64,000 bases of DNA from DATARH01 sp036268425 (GCA_036268425.1 DATAUE010000108.1:62001-126000); one strand, 5' to 3'. Counted from the stretch's first letter, positions 31,939 through 41,534 are shown. Program-made: numbers and translations. The notes: generated by a model not told the origin, from the letters alone.

Positions 31939-33216
31939 TCATGCTGCTGTTTCTAAAACGTCGAAGGCGCGCAGGAAGAAATCGGGGGCGCCGAAATTGC
32001 CGGATTTGAGGGCAAGGGCGATTGGCGGCTTGCCGAGGCTCATCGTCCAGGGAACGCCTGGATCAATCTGCCGGCCGATGCGCAACCCGGTAACGCCGAG
32101 CGCCTGCACCACCGCCCCCGCGGTCTCGCCGCCCGCCACGACGAGACGACGAACTCCGGCCGCTTCTAGGCCCTTTGCGACCGCCGCCAGCGTTTCTTCA
32201 ACCAGCGCCCCGGCGCGCTCGCGGCCGAGCCGCTGCTGCACCGCTGCAACAGCATCGGGTGCCGCTGTCGCCGAGACCAGGATCGCGCGTTCGCCGAGCC
32301 GAGGCTTCGCCCAGGCCAATGCCTCGGCAGCGACATCGCGTCCGTCCGCCACCGCGAGCGGATCGATCGTGAACACCGGCGCGCGCTCCTTCATGTAGGC
32401 GACCTGCCCCTGCGTCGCGGTCGAGCAGGAACCCGATAAGACCGCCGCCGCGCCGCCAACGACCGGCAGTACGTCCGCACCATCGGTCGCGGCGAGCAAC
32501 GCGGCACGGCGAAAATTTTCCGGGAGGCCAAGCGCGATGCCCGAGCCGCCGGTGATCAACGCCAAATCGGCGGCGGCCTCGCCGATCGCTTCGAGGTCAT
32601 GGTCGGCGATGGCGTCAACCACCGCGTGGCGGTAACCCTGCTGCCGCAGGGCCGTGAAGGCGGCGCGGATCGCGGCGGCACCCTGCGCCACCGTCGCATG
32701 CTGCACGAGGCCGACCTTGCCCGCGGTTTGGCGCTGCAATACGCGCACCAGCGACGGGTCGCGCATCGGGGTCAGCGGATGGTCGCGCATTCCCGATTCC
32801 GATAGCAGCACATCACCGACAAACAGATAGCCCTTAAAGATCGTGCGTCCGTTTTCCGGAAAGGCAGGGCAGTAAATCGTGAACCCGGCACCAAGTTTGT
32901 CCAGCAGCGCATCGCCGACCGGGCCGATATTGCCGGCATCGGTCGAATCGAAGGTCGAGCAGTATTTGAACAGAATCTGCCGCGCGCCGGCATGTTGCAG
33001 CCAGGCCAGCGCGGCAAGGCTCATCGCCACCGCATCATCCGCGGGGATCGTGCGGCTTTTGAGCGCGATGACGACAGCATCGGCATCCGGCGCCGGACTT
33101 CCGGGCGGTGGCACATCGATCAGCTGCACCGTGCGCATGCCGCGCCGCACCAGCGTGTTGCACAGATCGGTGGCACCCGTGAAATCGTCGGCGATGGCTC
33201 CCAGCAGCACGCTCAC
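31939..33216 (-). CDS. otnK: 3-oxo-tetronate kinase (four-carbon acid sugar kinase family)
   Basis: About 425 aa, DUF1537/OtnK family. The N-terminal substrate domain has LLGAIADDFTGATDLCNTLV and FKYCSTFDSTDAGNIGPVGD. The middle contains CPAFPENGRTIFKGYLFVGD. The C-terminal nucleotide domain has SGSCSTATQGQVAYM and VVAGGETAGAVVQALG. It phosphorylates 3-oxo-tetronate at O4. The start is GTG 33216, 6 bases after AAGGGGA; a longer frame exists to 33462 but runs through the promoter region shared with otnI. It is the first gene of the minus-strand half of the divergent cluster. Confidence 0.92.
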   Translation of the reverse strand: MSVLLGAIADDFTGATDLCNTLVRRGMRTVQLIDVPPPGSPAPDADAVVIALKSRTIPADDAVAMSLAALAWLQHAGARQILFKYCSTFDSTDAGNIGPVGDALLDKLGAGFTIYCPAFPENGRTIFKGYLFVGDVLLSESGMRDHPLTPMRDPSLVRVLQRQTAGKVGLVQHATVAQGAAAIRAAFTALRQQGYRHAVVDAIADHDLEAIGEAAADLALITGGSGIALGLPENFRRAALLAATDGADVLPVVGGAAAVLSGSCSTATQGQVAYMKERAPVFTIDPLAVADGRDVAAEALAWAKPRLGERAILVSATAAPDAVAAVQQRLGRERAGALVEETLAAVAKGLEAAGVRRLVVAGGETAGAVVQALGVTGLRIGRQIDPGVPWTMSLGKPPIALALKSGNFGAPDFFLRAFDVLETAA

Positions 33217-33342
33217 GATGGTTCCCCTTGCGGCCTCCGGCGCATCGGCTCTTGTGCTGACGCGCGCCTCGGGCCAACAGTAGCCGTCCGCCGCGCCGCC
33301 GGCAAACAGGCCGCGGCACCGCTTTCCGGGGGAGCGCCAATC

Positions 33343-34146
33343 GTGCCGAAATTCGCCGCCAACCTCAGCATGATGTTTCAGGATATCGGGTTTCTCGACC
33401 GCTTCGACGCGGCCGCGAAGGCCGGATTCAAGGGTGTCGAGTTCCTGTTTCCTTACGAGCACCCGCCGGAAATCATCGCCGAACGTCTGGCGCGCAACGG
33501 CCTAAGCCTCACCCTGTTCAACACCGTTCCGGGCGACTGGAATGCCGGGGAGCGCGGGCTGGCGGCGCAGCCGGGGCGCGAGCAGGAATTCCGCGACGGC
33601 GTCGACAAGGCGATCGCCTATGCCAAAGCGGCCAAATGTCCGCTCCTGCACACCATGGCCGGGCTGTGGCCCGAAGGCCGCGACAAGACCGAGGGCGAGC
33701 GCGTTTATATCGAAAACCTGCGCTGGGCCGCCGACCGCATGGCACCAGCCGGCCTTACCGCCCTGATCGAGCCGATCAATACCCGCGATATTCCCGGATA
33801 TTTCCTCAATTACTCGCATCAGGCGCTGGCGATCATCGACAAGGTCGGGCGGCCGAACGTAAAGCTGCAGTTCGACCTGTATCACGCGCAGATCATGGAG
33901 GGCGATCTCGCGCCCAAGATCCGCGCCCTTGCCGGCCATTATCCGCATGTCCAGATCGCCGGCACCCCCGGCCGCCACGAGCCGGATATCGGCGAGGTCA
34001 ATTACACTTTCTTGTTCGATCTGTTCGACGAGATCGACTTCGGCGGCTGGATCGGCTGCGAATACCGCCCCAAAGGCGACACGGTCGCCGGGCTGGGCTG
34101 GGCCAAAAAATACGGCATCGGCCGAGGGCATTGCAGCCTGCCTTGA
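33343..34146 (+). CDS. otnI: 2-oxo-tetronate isomerase (hydroxypyruvate isomerase family)
   Basis: About 267 aa, TIM-barrel sugar isomerase. Strands and ligands are visible in KFAANLSMMFQDIGFLDRF, GFKGVEFLFPYEHPPE, LLHTMAGLWPEG, LIEPINTRDIPGYFLNY (metal Glu), LQFDLYHAQIMEGDL (Asp-x-x-His) and WIGCEYRPKGDT (Glu). OtnI interconverts 2-oxo- and 3-oxo-tetronate; Hyi homologues act on hydroxypyruvate. The neighbours favour OtnI. The start is GTG 33343 with GGGGGAGC 6 bases upstream. Its first codon is 126 bases from the otnK start, so the gap is a divergent promoter region. denD follows after 12 bases. Confidence 0.9.
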   Translation: MPKFAANLSMMFQDIGFLDRFDAAAKAGFKGVEFLFPYEHPPEIIAERLARNGLSLTLFNTVPGDWNAGERGLAAQPGREQEFRDGVDKAIAYAKAAKCPLLHTMAGLWPEGRDKTEGERVYIENLRWAADRMAPAGLTALIEPINTRDIPGYFLNYSHQALAIIDKVGRPNVKLQFDLYHAQIMEGDLAPKIRALAGHYPHVQIAGTPGRHEPDIGEVNYTFLFDLFDEIDFGGWIGCEYRPKGDTVAGLGWAKKYGIGRGHCSLP

Positions 34147-34158
34147 AGGACTGAACTC

Positions 34159-35151
34159 ATGCGCATTGTGATTACCGGCGGATGCGGGTTTCTCGGGCGG
34201 CGGGTGGCGATGCGGCTGCTGGACGAGGGATGCGCCCTCGGTCCGGTCGACGACCTCGTATTGTTCGACAACGCGCCGCCAGCTCTGCCGTTGCCGCAGG
34301 ACAAGCGTCTCCGCCTTGTCACCGGCGATATCGCCAGCCGCGAAACCGTGACGCGGCTGATCGGTCCCGGCACCGACGCGGTCTTTCATCTCGCCGCGAT
34401 CGTCAGCGGTCAGGCCGAAGCCGACACCGACCTCGGCTATCGGGTCAATCTCGACGGCACCCGCGCTGTGCTCGATGCCTGCCGTGCGCTCGGACACAGA
34501 GAGCAACGATTGCCGCGGCTCGTTTTCGCCAGTTCACTAGCGGTCTATGGCGGGGCATTGCCGCCGGCGGTCGGCGAGAACACGGCGTTGACCCCGCAAA
34601 GCTCATACGGCACGCAAAAGGCGATCGGCGAATTGCTGGTCAACGATTACAGCCGCAAGGGGTTTGTCGACGGCCGCGTGCTGCGCCTGCCGACCGTCGT
34701 GGTGCGGCCCGGCCTGCCGAACCGCGCCGCCTCGACCTTTGCGTCATCGATGATCCGCGAGCCGTTGACCGGCAGGGACGCGGTGTGTCCAGCCTCGCCC
34801 GATACGGTCATGGCCTTGGCGTCGCCGCGCCGCATCGTCGCCGGGCTGGTGCATGCGCTCGGTCTCGGGGGTGAGGCGCTCGGCGGCAACCGAACCTTGC
34901 AGCTGCCGGGTTTTTCGGTGTCGGTCGGCGACATGGCGGCGGCCTTGCGCCGAGCTGGCGGCGAGGCCGCTTATGCCCGCATCCATTGGCAGCCCGACGC
35001 GACAATCCAGGCCATCGTGTCGAGCTGGCCGCAAGCCCTGGCGACACCGCGCGCCGAAGCCCTCGGCTTCGGCCGGGACAGCAACATCGACGAGGTCGTC
35101 CAGTTCTTTATCGAAGACGACCTCGCCGCACAGAAAGCGATGGTTGGCTGA
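34159..35151 (+). CDS. denD: D-erythronate dehydrogenase
   Basis: About 330 aa, extended SDR of the NAD-dependent epimerase/dehydratase type. GGCGFLGRRVAMRLL binds NAD, FHLAAIVSGQAEAD and RLVFASSLAVYGG carry the Ser, and SSYGTQKAIGELLVNDYS gives Tyr-xxx-Lys. RLPTVVVRPGLPNRAASTF is a known DenD-type stretch. DenD oxidises D-erythronate to 2-oxo-tetronate, the first step of the pathway completed by OtnI, OtnK and OtnC. It is co-transcribed with otnI (12-base gap). Confidence 0.92.
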   Translation: MRIVITGGCGFLGRRVAMRLLDEGCALGPVDDLVLFDNAPPALPLPQDKRLRLVTGDIASRETVTRLIGPGTDAVFHLAAIVSGQAEADTDLGYRVNLDGTRAVLDACRALGHREQRLPRLVFASSLAVYGGALPPAVGENTALTPQSSYGTQKAIGELLVNDYSRKGFVDGRVLRLPTVVVRPGLPNRAASTFASSMIREPLTGRDAVCPASPDTVMALASPRRIVAGLVHALGLGGEALGGNRTLQLPGFSVSVGDMAAALRRAGGEAAYARIHWQPDATIQAIVSSWPQALATPRAEALGFGRDSNIDEVVQFFIEDDLAAQKAMVG

Positions 35152-35253
35152 TCTTGCTGCGTGCGAGAGCAATCCACCACATCTCCCGCCACGCGACGGT
35201 GGATTGCCTGGCTTTCCCGACGCGAAAAGTGTCAGGCCGAAAACGGTGGAGCC

Positions 35254-35541
35254 ATGAAAATGGTTGTTGCATACCGCTTAGCCGCCTTTAACCGTGAAAC
35301 GGACGAGTTGATCGCCTCTACGGTCATTCCTCGGAAATTCCTCGCCGCGGTCCGAAAGATTGCGGGAATTCCGGCATCCGACGATGGTGCCGGCGACTAT
35401 CCGCTAAACGCCGCACAAGTGCAGCTGATTGCCGCGAACCTCCACGTCGCCGTAAATCCCGAGGCGGCCGACTATTTCCTCGAACCGTATCGCTCACATG
35501 CAGACGCCGAACTGCCCTCATTAACAGTGAGCGAGCGCTGA
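35254..35541 (+). CDS. Small hypothetical protein after denD
   Basis: 95 aa, no signal peptide or membrane helix. It begins KMVVAYRLAAFNRETDELI, followed by a basic helix (PRKFLAAVRKIAGIP) and ends AADYFLEPYRSHADAEL. No family was recognised. GGTGGAG lies directly before ATG 35254 and codon use is ordinary, which supports expression; the frame is open further upstream without a better start. It converges on the MFS gene with a 27-base gap. It could belong to the denD transcript, but its role is unknown. Confidence 0.6.
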   Translation: MKMVVAYRLAAFNRETDELIASTVIPRKFLAAVRKIAGIPASDDGAGDYPLNAAQVQLIAANLHVAVNPEAADYFLEPYRSHADAELPSLTVSER

Positions 35542-35568
35542 AGCCGTCAGCGCTCGCTCACATGCAGG

Positions 35569-36885
35569 TTACCCCGCAACCGTCGCCGGCTGGCCGGCGA
35601 CCTGTGCTTTTGCCGGCGTCTCGCGGACGCAGACCGCGGAGACGATCGCTGCCAGCAACGCAAACCCGGCGAGGGCGTAGAGACCGCCGGCATAGCTGCC
35701 AGTGTAGTCCTTGAGCCAGCCCATGATCGGCGGCGACACGCTGCCGCCGAGAATGCCGACCGAGTTGACCCAGGCGATGCCGCTCGCCAGAGCCGGCCCG
35801 GCCAGGAACACTGACGGAAGCGGGAACAGGTGGGCATTGCCGGCATACAGCCCGATCGTCATCAGCGACAGGCCGACGATCGACACCCAGGTGCCGGCAT
35901 ACATCCCGGCCAGGATGCAGCCCAGCATCATCACCGTGCAGGAGCCGGTCAGGTTCCAGCGCCGCTCGTTTTTTCGGTCGGAGTAATTGCCCCATACGAT
36001 CATGCCGATCGTGCCAAAAATGTAGGGGATCGCCGTGGTGAACCCGGTTTCCATGTTGGTCAGGCCCATGCTTTTGATGATCTGGGCCGAAAACACCGCG
36101 AGACCGACGCTGACCGCCGCCTGACCAAAGTGGATGGCCGCCAGCGCCAGCACACGCGGGTTCCACAGGGTCTGCAGCACCGAGAAGGTACGGTGCTCGG
36201 TGACCGCCGTTTTCTCCTTCTGCATTTCATTGTCGAGCCAACGCTTTTCCGCGTCGTTGAGCCATTTTACCTGGGCTGGACGGTCCGGCAGGAAGACCAG
36301 GCACAACAGACCGAAAACCAGCGCCGGCACCGCCTCGCCGATAAACATCCATTTCCAGCCGGCGATGCCGAGAACCCCGTTCAGTTCGAGAAACGCTGTC
36401 GAAATCGGCGCGCCGAGACCGAGCGATACCGGAATCGCCGCCATGAAGCCGGCAACGATGCGCGCACGATGCAGCGGCGGGAACCAGTAGGTGAAATAGA
36501 GGATGATGCCGGGGAAGAACCCGGCCTCCGCCAACCCCAATCCAAAGCGCAGGCAGAAAAAGCTGATCGGCCCCTGGGTAAGGGCGAAAGCGCCGGAAAC
36601 AATGCCCCAGCTGATCATGATGCGGCAGATCCAGCGCCGCGCCCCGACCTTTTCGAGGATCAGGTTGCTCGGCACCTCGAGCAGGAAGTAGCCCCAGAAA
36701 AAGGCGCCGGCACCGAGGCCGTAGATATAGCCGCTCAGGGCCAGATCGGTCCGCATCGTCAGCGCCGCAAACCCGATATTGGCGCGATCGAGATAGCAGA
36801 TGAAATAGAGGATGAAGCAGAACGGCAGGATGTGCAGGTAGACCTTGCCCATCGTCTGCCGTTCGATTGCCGACCCCGCCTGCAT
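35569..36885 (-). CDS. MFS transporter, anion:cation symporter family
   Basis: About 438 aa, 12 membrane helices. The start LPFCFILYFICYLDRANIGF with YLDR, GAFFWGYFLLEVPSNLILEK and the MFS loop GARRWICRIMISWG mark the ACS family (phthalate, tartrate and hydroxyphenylacetate permeases). The second half has FGTIGMIVWGNYSDRKNERR and GSVSPPIMGWLKDYTG. Given its place beside denD/otn genes, a sugar acid such as erythronate is a reasonable substrate, but this is inference. The start used is ATG 36885; ATG 36852 (MGKVYLHI) is also possible. Confidence 0.92.
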   Translation of the reverse strand: MQAGSAIERQTMGKVYLHILPFCFILYFICYLDRANIGFAALTMRTDLALSGYIYGLGAGAFFWGYFLLEVPSNLILEKVGARRWICRIMISWGIVSGAFALTQGPISFFCLRFGLGLAEAGFFPGIILYFTYWFPPLHRARIVAGFMAAIPVSLGLGAPISTAFLELNGVLGIAGWKWMFIGEAVPALVFGLLCLVFLPDRPAQVKWLNDAEKRWLDNEMQKEKTAVTEHRTFSVLQTLWNPRVLALAAIHFGQAAVSVGLAVFSAQIIKSMGLTNMETGFTTAIPYIFGTIGMIVWGNYSDRKNERRWNLTGSCTVMMLGCILAGMYAGTWVSIVGLSLMTIGLYAGNAHLFPLPSVFLAGPALASGIAWVNSVGILGGSVSPPIMGWLKDYTGSYAGGLYALAGFALLAAIVSAVCVRETPAKAQVAGQPATVAG

Positions 36886-37007
36886 CGCATGTCCCTCCCG
36901 TTCGTTCGGTTTATCGCGGCGTTCGAGGCCGTGTTTTTTTTGGCGAATCCCGGTTTACCGGTGATTACACCTTATTGTCATACGATAAGGGATTCCGATG
37001 CACCAGC

Positions 37008-37041
37008 ACAAAAACCACAGCCCTCGGTTTCCCGGCTGTGG
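37008..37041 (-). terminator. Terminator of the AAHS-type MFS gene (minus strand)
   Basis: Read on the minus strand, CCACAGCC (37034-37041) pairs with GGCTGTGG (37015-37022) around an 11-base loop. TTTTTGTG follows (plus-strand A-run 37010-37014). It lies 65 bases after the stop of the MFS gene at 37106. Confidence 0.8.
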
Positions 37042-37105
37042 TGTTGTTGCCGCCCAACGGGTGAGGGGCGCCGCTACCCGCGCCCCTCAGCCCGTGCAGC
37101 CGTGG

Positions 37106-38545
37106 TCAGGCCGGCTTCAGCGAAGTGGCGACTTCTTCGGTTCGCCCAGCGCCGCTTTCGGTGACGATCTCGAGCTGACCGACCGTCTCGCGCCCGAACA
37201 TGACCGGGATCAGCGCGCCGGTGCCGACGACAAGCGCCAGTGCGCCGAAAAACACCGTCGCCGACCCGGTTTGCGGCTCCAGCAAAAACGGGATCAGCAC
37301 GCCGGCAAACAACCGCCCGGTCGATTCGTCAAAGAAATGTCCGCGGCCGCGCAACGCGGTGGGGAACTGTTCAGAGATGTAGACGCGCACCGCCGGGAAG
37401 CTCGACAGCACGGTAAATCCGGTGATCAGAACGCCGACGATAAAGATCGTTTCGGCCATGCTACCGAAGCGATGCGCCAGCATCATCATCAACAGGCCGG
37501 GCACCGACAGCGTAAACGCCAATGTAATCGTCCAGCGCCGGCCGATCACCTCCATGATGTAGCCGTTGAAGAGCTTGCCGGGGATGCTGGCGGCGAAGAT
37601 CAGCGTGCTGAGGCCGAAACTCATCGACACCGCGGCGCCCTGGTCCACCAAGGCCTTTGGCAGCAGGATCGCGGCACAGTAATAGCAGGTGCCGGCGCTC
37701 AAGCCGCATAAGATGCCGACTACCGTCCAGCGCAACTGCCCCGGACGAAACAGCGCGCTGAACGGCGGCAACTCTTCACGCGCCATCGCGAGATTGGGGC
37801 CGAGTTCGGCGATCGACAGTGGCGCAACGCGCCCGCCGCAGCGCCGGATCAGCAGATTGACCGTGTTGACTGCATCGTCGACGCGACCGCGGCGCAGCAG
37901 CCAGCGCGGGCTTTCGGGAATGAAAAAATAGATCAGCGCCGGCGCGATAAACAGCGTCACCCCGCCCGGCAGGCCGACCAGCTTGTAGCCGATCGGGTTG
38001 CCCGCCAGCCAGAACCCGACAAACGGCAGGAGGGTAAACGACAGCGCCAGCATGACCTCGTAGATCGCGCCGTAAGTGCGCCGATGCTGCGCCGGCATCA
38101 GTTCAGTGGCGATCGGAAACGGTGCCGAAATCGTAAAGCCGAGACCAAACCCGGTGATCAGTCGCAGTGCGATCAACACGGCGGCGCTGTCGGCGAACAT
38201 GATTAGCAGTGTGCACAGGGTGCTGATGATAACGCCGGCTTGCATGACGCCGACCCGGCTGATCCGGTCGGACATCGCCGCGGCGCAGAAGCCACCAATC
38301 ACCACCATGAATTGCGGCGCCACGGCCAACCACCGGATTTCGGAGGCCGACATATGCAGCGGGGCCTTGGCCAGAACCAGCAGCGACCCGGACAAAGCCA
38401 GATCGTAACCTTCGACAAAGCCGACAAACCCCAGCACCACGATCAGCACGATGTGATAGGCGCTGAACGGGATGCTATCGAGCTTGCGGCCCAAAACGTG
38501 ACTGGCGGGTATCGATTGCCGGCTGACAAAACCGGTAGCGCTCAT
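37106..38545 (-). CDS. MFS transporter, aromatic acid:H+ symporter-like
   Basis: About 479 aa. GFVGFVEGYDLALSGSLLV is the first helix with the DxxxxG-type Asp of aromatic-acid/sugar MFS members. AAMSDRISRVGVMQAGVII is the A-motif, GFGLGFTISAPFPIATELMP the fourth helix, and SPRWLLRRGRVDDAVN the sugar-porter-like loop. In the second half, FDESTGRLFAGVLIPFLLE stands out. The substrate is unknown, probably an organic acid. The start at 38545 has GGGAGGAC 5 bases upstream. It is the second MFS permease beside the tetronate genes. Confidence 0.9.
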   Translation of the reverse strand: MSATGFVSRQSIPASHVLGRKLDSIPFSAYHIVLIVVLGFVGFVEGYDLALSGSLLVLAKAPLHMSASEIRWLAVAPQFMVVIGGFCAAAMSDRISRVGVMQAGVIISTLCTLLIMFADSAAVLIALRLITGFGLGFTISAPFPIATELMPAQHRRTYGAIYEVMLALSFTLLPFVGFWLAGNPIGYKLVGLPGGVTLFIAPALIYFFIPESPRWLLRRGRVDDAVNTVNLLIRRCGGRVAPLSIAELGPNLAMAREELPPFSALFRPGQLRWTVVGILCGLSAGTCYYCAAILLPKALVDQGAAVSMSFGLSTLIFAASIPGKLFNGYIMEVIGRRWTITLAFTLSVPGLLMMMLAHRFGSMAETIFIVGVLITGFTVLSSFPAVRVYISEQFPTALRGRGHFFDESTGRLFAGVLIPFLLEPQTGSATVFFGALALVVGTGALIPVMFGRETVGQLEIVTESGAGRTEEVATSLKPA

Positions 38546-38877
38546 GGCGTCCTCCCAGATCGGGTCCAATCCGGGGCCGGTGCGCCGACAAAGAATGCAC
38601 GACCAGCGCTACGCCTGGCGTCAAAGGTGCGATTAGAAAATCAAAAATGCAGCGCCGCTATCGCGTCGTCTCCTGAGCCAGCCGCGCGTCGACCGCCGGC
38701 GTGAACGTGTTGCTTCCAAGTTCTTCGCGGCGGTTGTTGGCGCCGCTTTATATCCGCCGGCTTGTTGCCGACGGTCTCGCACCGTAATCCGCCATGCCGG
38801 AACTGTCACCGGGAAATTCAACCGCGATCGAACACGGCGACGCCATGACGCTGCCGCCGTCGCGAACGCCGACGAGG
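38546..38877. other. Intergenic region between MFS and ABC receptor genes
   Basis: 332 bases that should hold the MFS promoter and the 3' end of the receptor transcript. Several short open frames cross it on both strands, but none has a ribosome site with family-like sequence. No clear terminator hairpin or promoter pair was recognised. Confidence 0.5.
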
Positions 38878-40131
38878 CTATTTGCGCGCCGTGTCGTAAG
38901 GATAGAGCACGTCGCCATCCTTGTATTTGGCGGGCCACACGACGATCGGGTTCTTGCCGTCCTTGAATTCGTCGAGATCGGCGCTTTTGACGTGCTGATA
39001 CTGCACCATCAGTGCCCGCGACTCGGCGAGTTCGCCATCGGGACCAAACGCAATGTCACCCATCACGGTCTTGAACGTATGACTGCGGATGTAGTCGGCG
39101 AGCTTGTCCTGGTCGAGTCCCTTGGTGCCTTCCACCGCATCGCCGAGGATTTGCAGATACGCGTAGGACCACGGGCCGAGATAATAGCCCAGCGGGTCGA
39201 CCCCTTGGCTCGCGGCGCGAAGCTGGTATTTCTTGAGGAAATCCATGACGCCGGGAAACTGCAAGGTCGGCGCCGGCACCCAGAAATCATAATTGACGAT
39301 GCCGTTGAGCAATGGACCAAGCTGCGTCTTGATCGAAGTCGTCTGCAGCCCAACCATGCCGCCGCCGAACAATTTGGTTTTGAGGCCGGTTTCGTTGGCG
39401 GCGCGGATGATCCCGACGCTGTCCGGCGGGTACGACGCTACAAAAATCGCATCGGGATTGGTCGCTTGCACTGCGCGGACGATCGGCGTGTAATCGACCG
39501 TGTTGGGAGGATAGGTCTTGTCGTAGACGATTTTCCAGCCATAGGCCTTGGCGTTCTTGCGCACCCCTTCCGAGGCGTTTTTTGGGTATTCCGCATCGGC
39601 GGCAACCAGGGCCAGTGTTTGCGGCTTATCCTGCTGCGCCGCACCGACGTCAAAAAATCCTTTGGTCACGGCAACCGCCGCATCCGGGCCGGTCGGGGTC
39701 ATCGTAAAGTATTTGGGATAATGAAACTCGGTATTCACGGCGAGGCCGAACAACGACAGGAACAGCCGGTTATGCGCCATCACCACCGGCATGGCCGGCG
39801 CGATCATGTTGGTCGCGTAGCCCGACACCACCAGATCGACTTTATCGACATCGAGCAGCTTGGTGTAGATGCCGGGCACCGTTGACGGATTGCTCTGATC
39901 GTCGTAGGCCACAAACTCGACCGGCCGGCCGAGCAAGCCGCCTTTGGCGTTGATGTCGTCCCGCCAGATCTGCATACCGAGCAACGCCATCTTGCCGTTG
40001 GCCGCGATGCCGCCGGTCATCGCCATGCCAAACCCGATACGGATTGGATCGGCCGCCAACGCCGCACCCACGGGAAGCGTCGCCGGCACCGCGGCGAGCG
40101 CCGCTGCGGCCAAAATCGTACGTCGAAGCAT
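38878..40131 (-). CDS. ABC transporter substrate-binding protein (branched-chain amino acid type)
   Basis: About 417 aa, type I periplasmic binding protein. A Sec signal (TILAAAALAAVPATLPVGAA) precedes the mature start DPIRIGFGMAMTGGIAANGK and the conserved VEFVAYDDQSNPSTVPGIY. The hinge region has LALVAADAEYPKNASEG, and the lower lobe has TVDYTPIVRAVQATNPDAIF. LivK-like proteins of this type often bind amides or aromatic acids instead of leucine. No livHMGF genes lie nearby, so it depends on permeases elsewhere. The start at 40131 follows AAGGGGTGG. Confidence 0.9.
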   Translation of the reverse strand: MLRRTILAAAALAAVPATLPVGAALAADPIRIGFGMAMTGGIAANGKMALLGMQIWRDDINAKGGLLGRPVEFVAYDDQSNPSTVPGIYTKLLDVDKVDLVVSGYATNMIAPAMPVVMAHNRLFLSLFGLAVNTEFHYPKYFTMTPTGPDAAVAVTKGFFDVGAAQQDKPQTLALVAADAEYPKNASEGVRKNAKAYGWKIVYDKTYPPNTVDYTPIVRAVQATNPDAIFVASYPPDSVGIIRAANETGLKTKLFGGGMVGLQTTSIKTQLGPLLNGIVNYDFWVPAPTLQFPGVMDFLKKYQLRAASQGVDPLGYYLGPWSYAYLQILGDAVEGTKGLDQDKLADYIRSHTFKTVMGDIAFGPDGELAESRALMVQYQHVKSADLDEFKDGKNPIVVWPAKYKDGDVLYPYDTARK

Positions 40132-40306
40132 TTCCACCCCTTGTGTTCGTCCCCGTCGCGCCGGGTATGTTGTCGCCCTGCTGTCTTGTCCCGACAGGGG
40201 CACTCGCTCCGACAAGGTTGCCCGGCCGCGCCGGTTGCGCAAGCGGGATCGGTGCGCCTGCCGCGGTTTGTCGATGCCGCCCTCAGATTTGGCTTCCCGC
40301 GAATAC

Positions 40307-41215
40307 CTACATCTGTTCGACCTTGTAGTTCTTTGCGCGCAACTGGCTGACGATGCCGCGCTCGCCAACCATGTGGCCCGCCCCGACGGCGACGAAATAG
40401 GTTTTCGGAGTCTTCAGGAACTCCTCGATTTTCTGCGTCATCGTATCGTTGCGTTCGTCGATGATCTTGGTCTCGACCGGTTTGAGCCAGGGATACTCGT
40501 GAACCGGCTGCGTGATGATCGCTTCCAGCGCGTCGGAATTGCCGGTTTTCCAGGCGTTCAATATCTCGTGCAGCTGCTGCGTCGCTTTATTGGCATCACG
40601 CAGCGCTATCATCAGCAACTGGTCCTGCAGGACATCGGAAAATGAGGCAATCAGCCTGAGATGGCCCTCATTGGTTTCGAGGCCGACAATCGGCTTGTGC
40701 ATTTTAAGGGCCTCGTCGGCGAAATGCTTGTCCAACCCTTTTGTGCCGTCGAGACCGGCGGTTTTAGCTTCGATATTGCCGACGATCATGCTCAACGCCC
40801 AAGGCCTTATATGCAAGATGACCTGTACATTAAGCCCGTTCGCCGTCACGAACCGCGCGAGCTGGTTGCGGGTTTCTTCTCGCAGATGATTTGAAATGAA
40901 ATCGCCGACGACAAAGGCACCATTCTGCGCCACGAAATTCTTGGAATTCTTGGTGTCATCGACATCGGTGATGTTTATTTCTTCGACCAGTGTACTGGAT
41001 TTGTTGAAGCTGCTCTCGATTACCGGCGGCAGCGGGTACAAATCAGCAGTGCCGACATGGATGGTTCCGAGCAGGAAAACGACACCTCTGCCACTGGTCA
41101 CCTTCCAGAAAAAATGCTTCTGCGGCGCCGCATTTTCTGCGGTGTGGCCGGCGATGGCGCAGCAGCATAGCGGCAGGACCAGCGACAGTATCCGCCGCAG
41201 CGACTGCGGTCTCAC
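40307..41215 (-). CDS. TraB/GumN family protein
   Basis: About 302 aa. A hydrophobic N-terminus (ILSLVLPLCCCAIAG) looks like a signal or lipoprotein signal (Cys cluster). The domain has the two family signatures: VVFLLGTIHVGTADLYPLP (GxxH) and YFVAVGAGHMVGERGIVSQL (GxGHxxG). Related proteins (Tiki, TraB) are metal-dependent proteases or have unknown activity; IVGLETNEGHLRLIASFSDV is also typical. The start is uncertain; GTG 41215 is proposed because it gives the signal sequence. It is less GC-rich than its neighbours. Confidence 0.8.
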   Translation of the reverse strand: MRPQSLRRILSLVLPLCCCAIAGHTAENAAPQKHFFWKVTSGRGVVFLLGTIHVGTADLYPLPPVIESSFNKSSTLVEEINITDVDDTKNSKNFVAQNGAFVVGDFISNHLREETRNQLARFVTANGLNVQVILHIRPWALSMIVGNIEAKTAGLDGTKGLDKHFADEALKMHKPIVGLETNEGHLRLIASFSDVLQDQLLMIALRDANKATQQLHEILNAWKTGNSDALEAIITQPVHEYPWLKPVETKIIDERNDTMTQKIEEFLKTPKTYFVAVGAGHMVGERGIVSQLRAKNYKVEQM

Positions 41216-41534
41216 GCGATCGTCAACCCCAATATGCCACCGGCAGTCAGGTTGAAATCGATCATATAATCTTCGCAAAAGGCGCTTCTGCGCCACCGCT
41301 CGACTTGTTACGGCAATCGCCGCGATCGTTTCCGCAATCGCCGCGACGGCGAAATCCCCCAATCAATGCGCCGCTTCCTCTTCGGGAGCGCTTCAAGCAT
41401 GCCCCCACATTGCCCGTGCGATGATAATGCTCGCATTGCCCGAATGTGGCCAGCCGCCCAATTGCCGATTTAGGCTGGCTCGCACCTCTCGCTGCGCTAC
41501 CCTGTGCTTGCAGGCGATGGAAAGGGCCACGGCC
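41216..41534. other. Divergent intergenic region with a 13-bp direct repeat
   Basis: 319 bases between the TraB/GumN gene (minus) and the dehalogenase-like gene (plus). GCAATCGCCGCGA occurs at 41313-41325 and again at 41334-41346, 21 bases apart, which is two helical turns and could be an operator. No clear promoter was identified. Confidence 0.5.

Noticed and set aside
35830..37164. A 444-aa open frame on the plus strand opposite the MFS gene
   Set aside because: It is rich in His, Arg, Gln and Glu with no family sequence, as expected of an antisense frame in GC-rich DNA. The minus-strand MFS protein is unmistakable.
38794..39885. A 363-aa plus-strand open frame opposite the ABC receptor
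   Set aside because: No recognisable domain, and the opposite strand encodes a clear type I binding protein.
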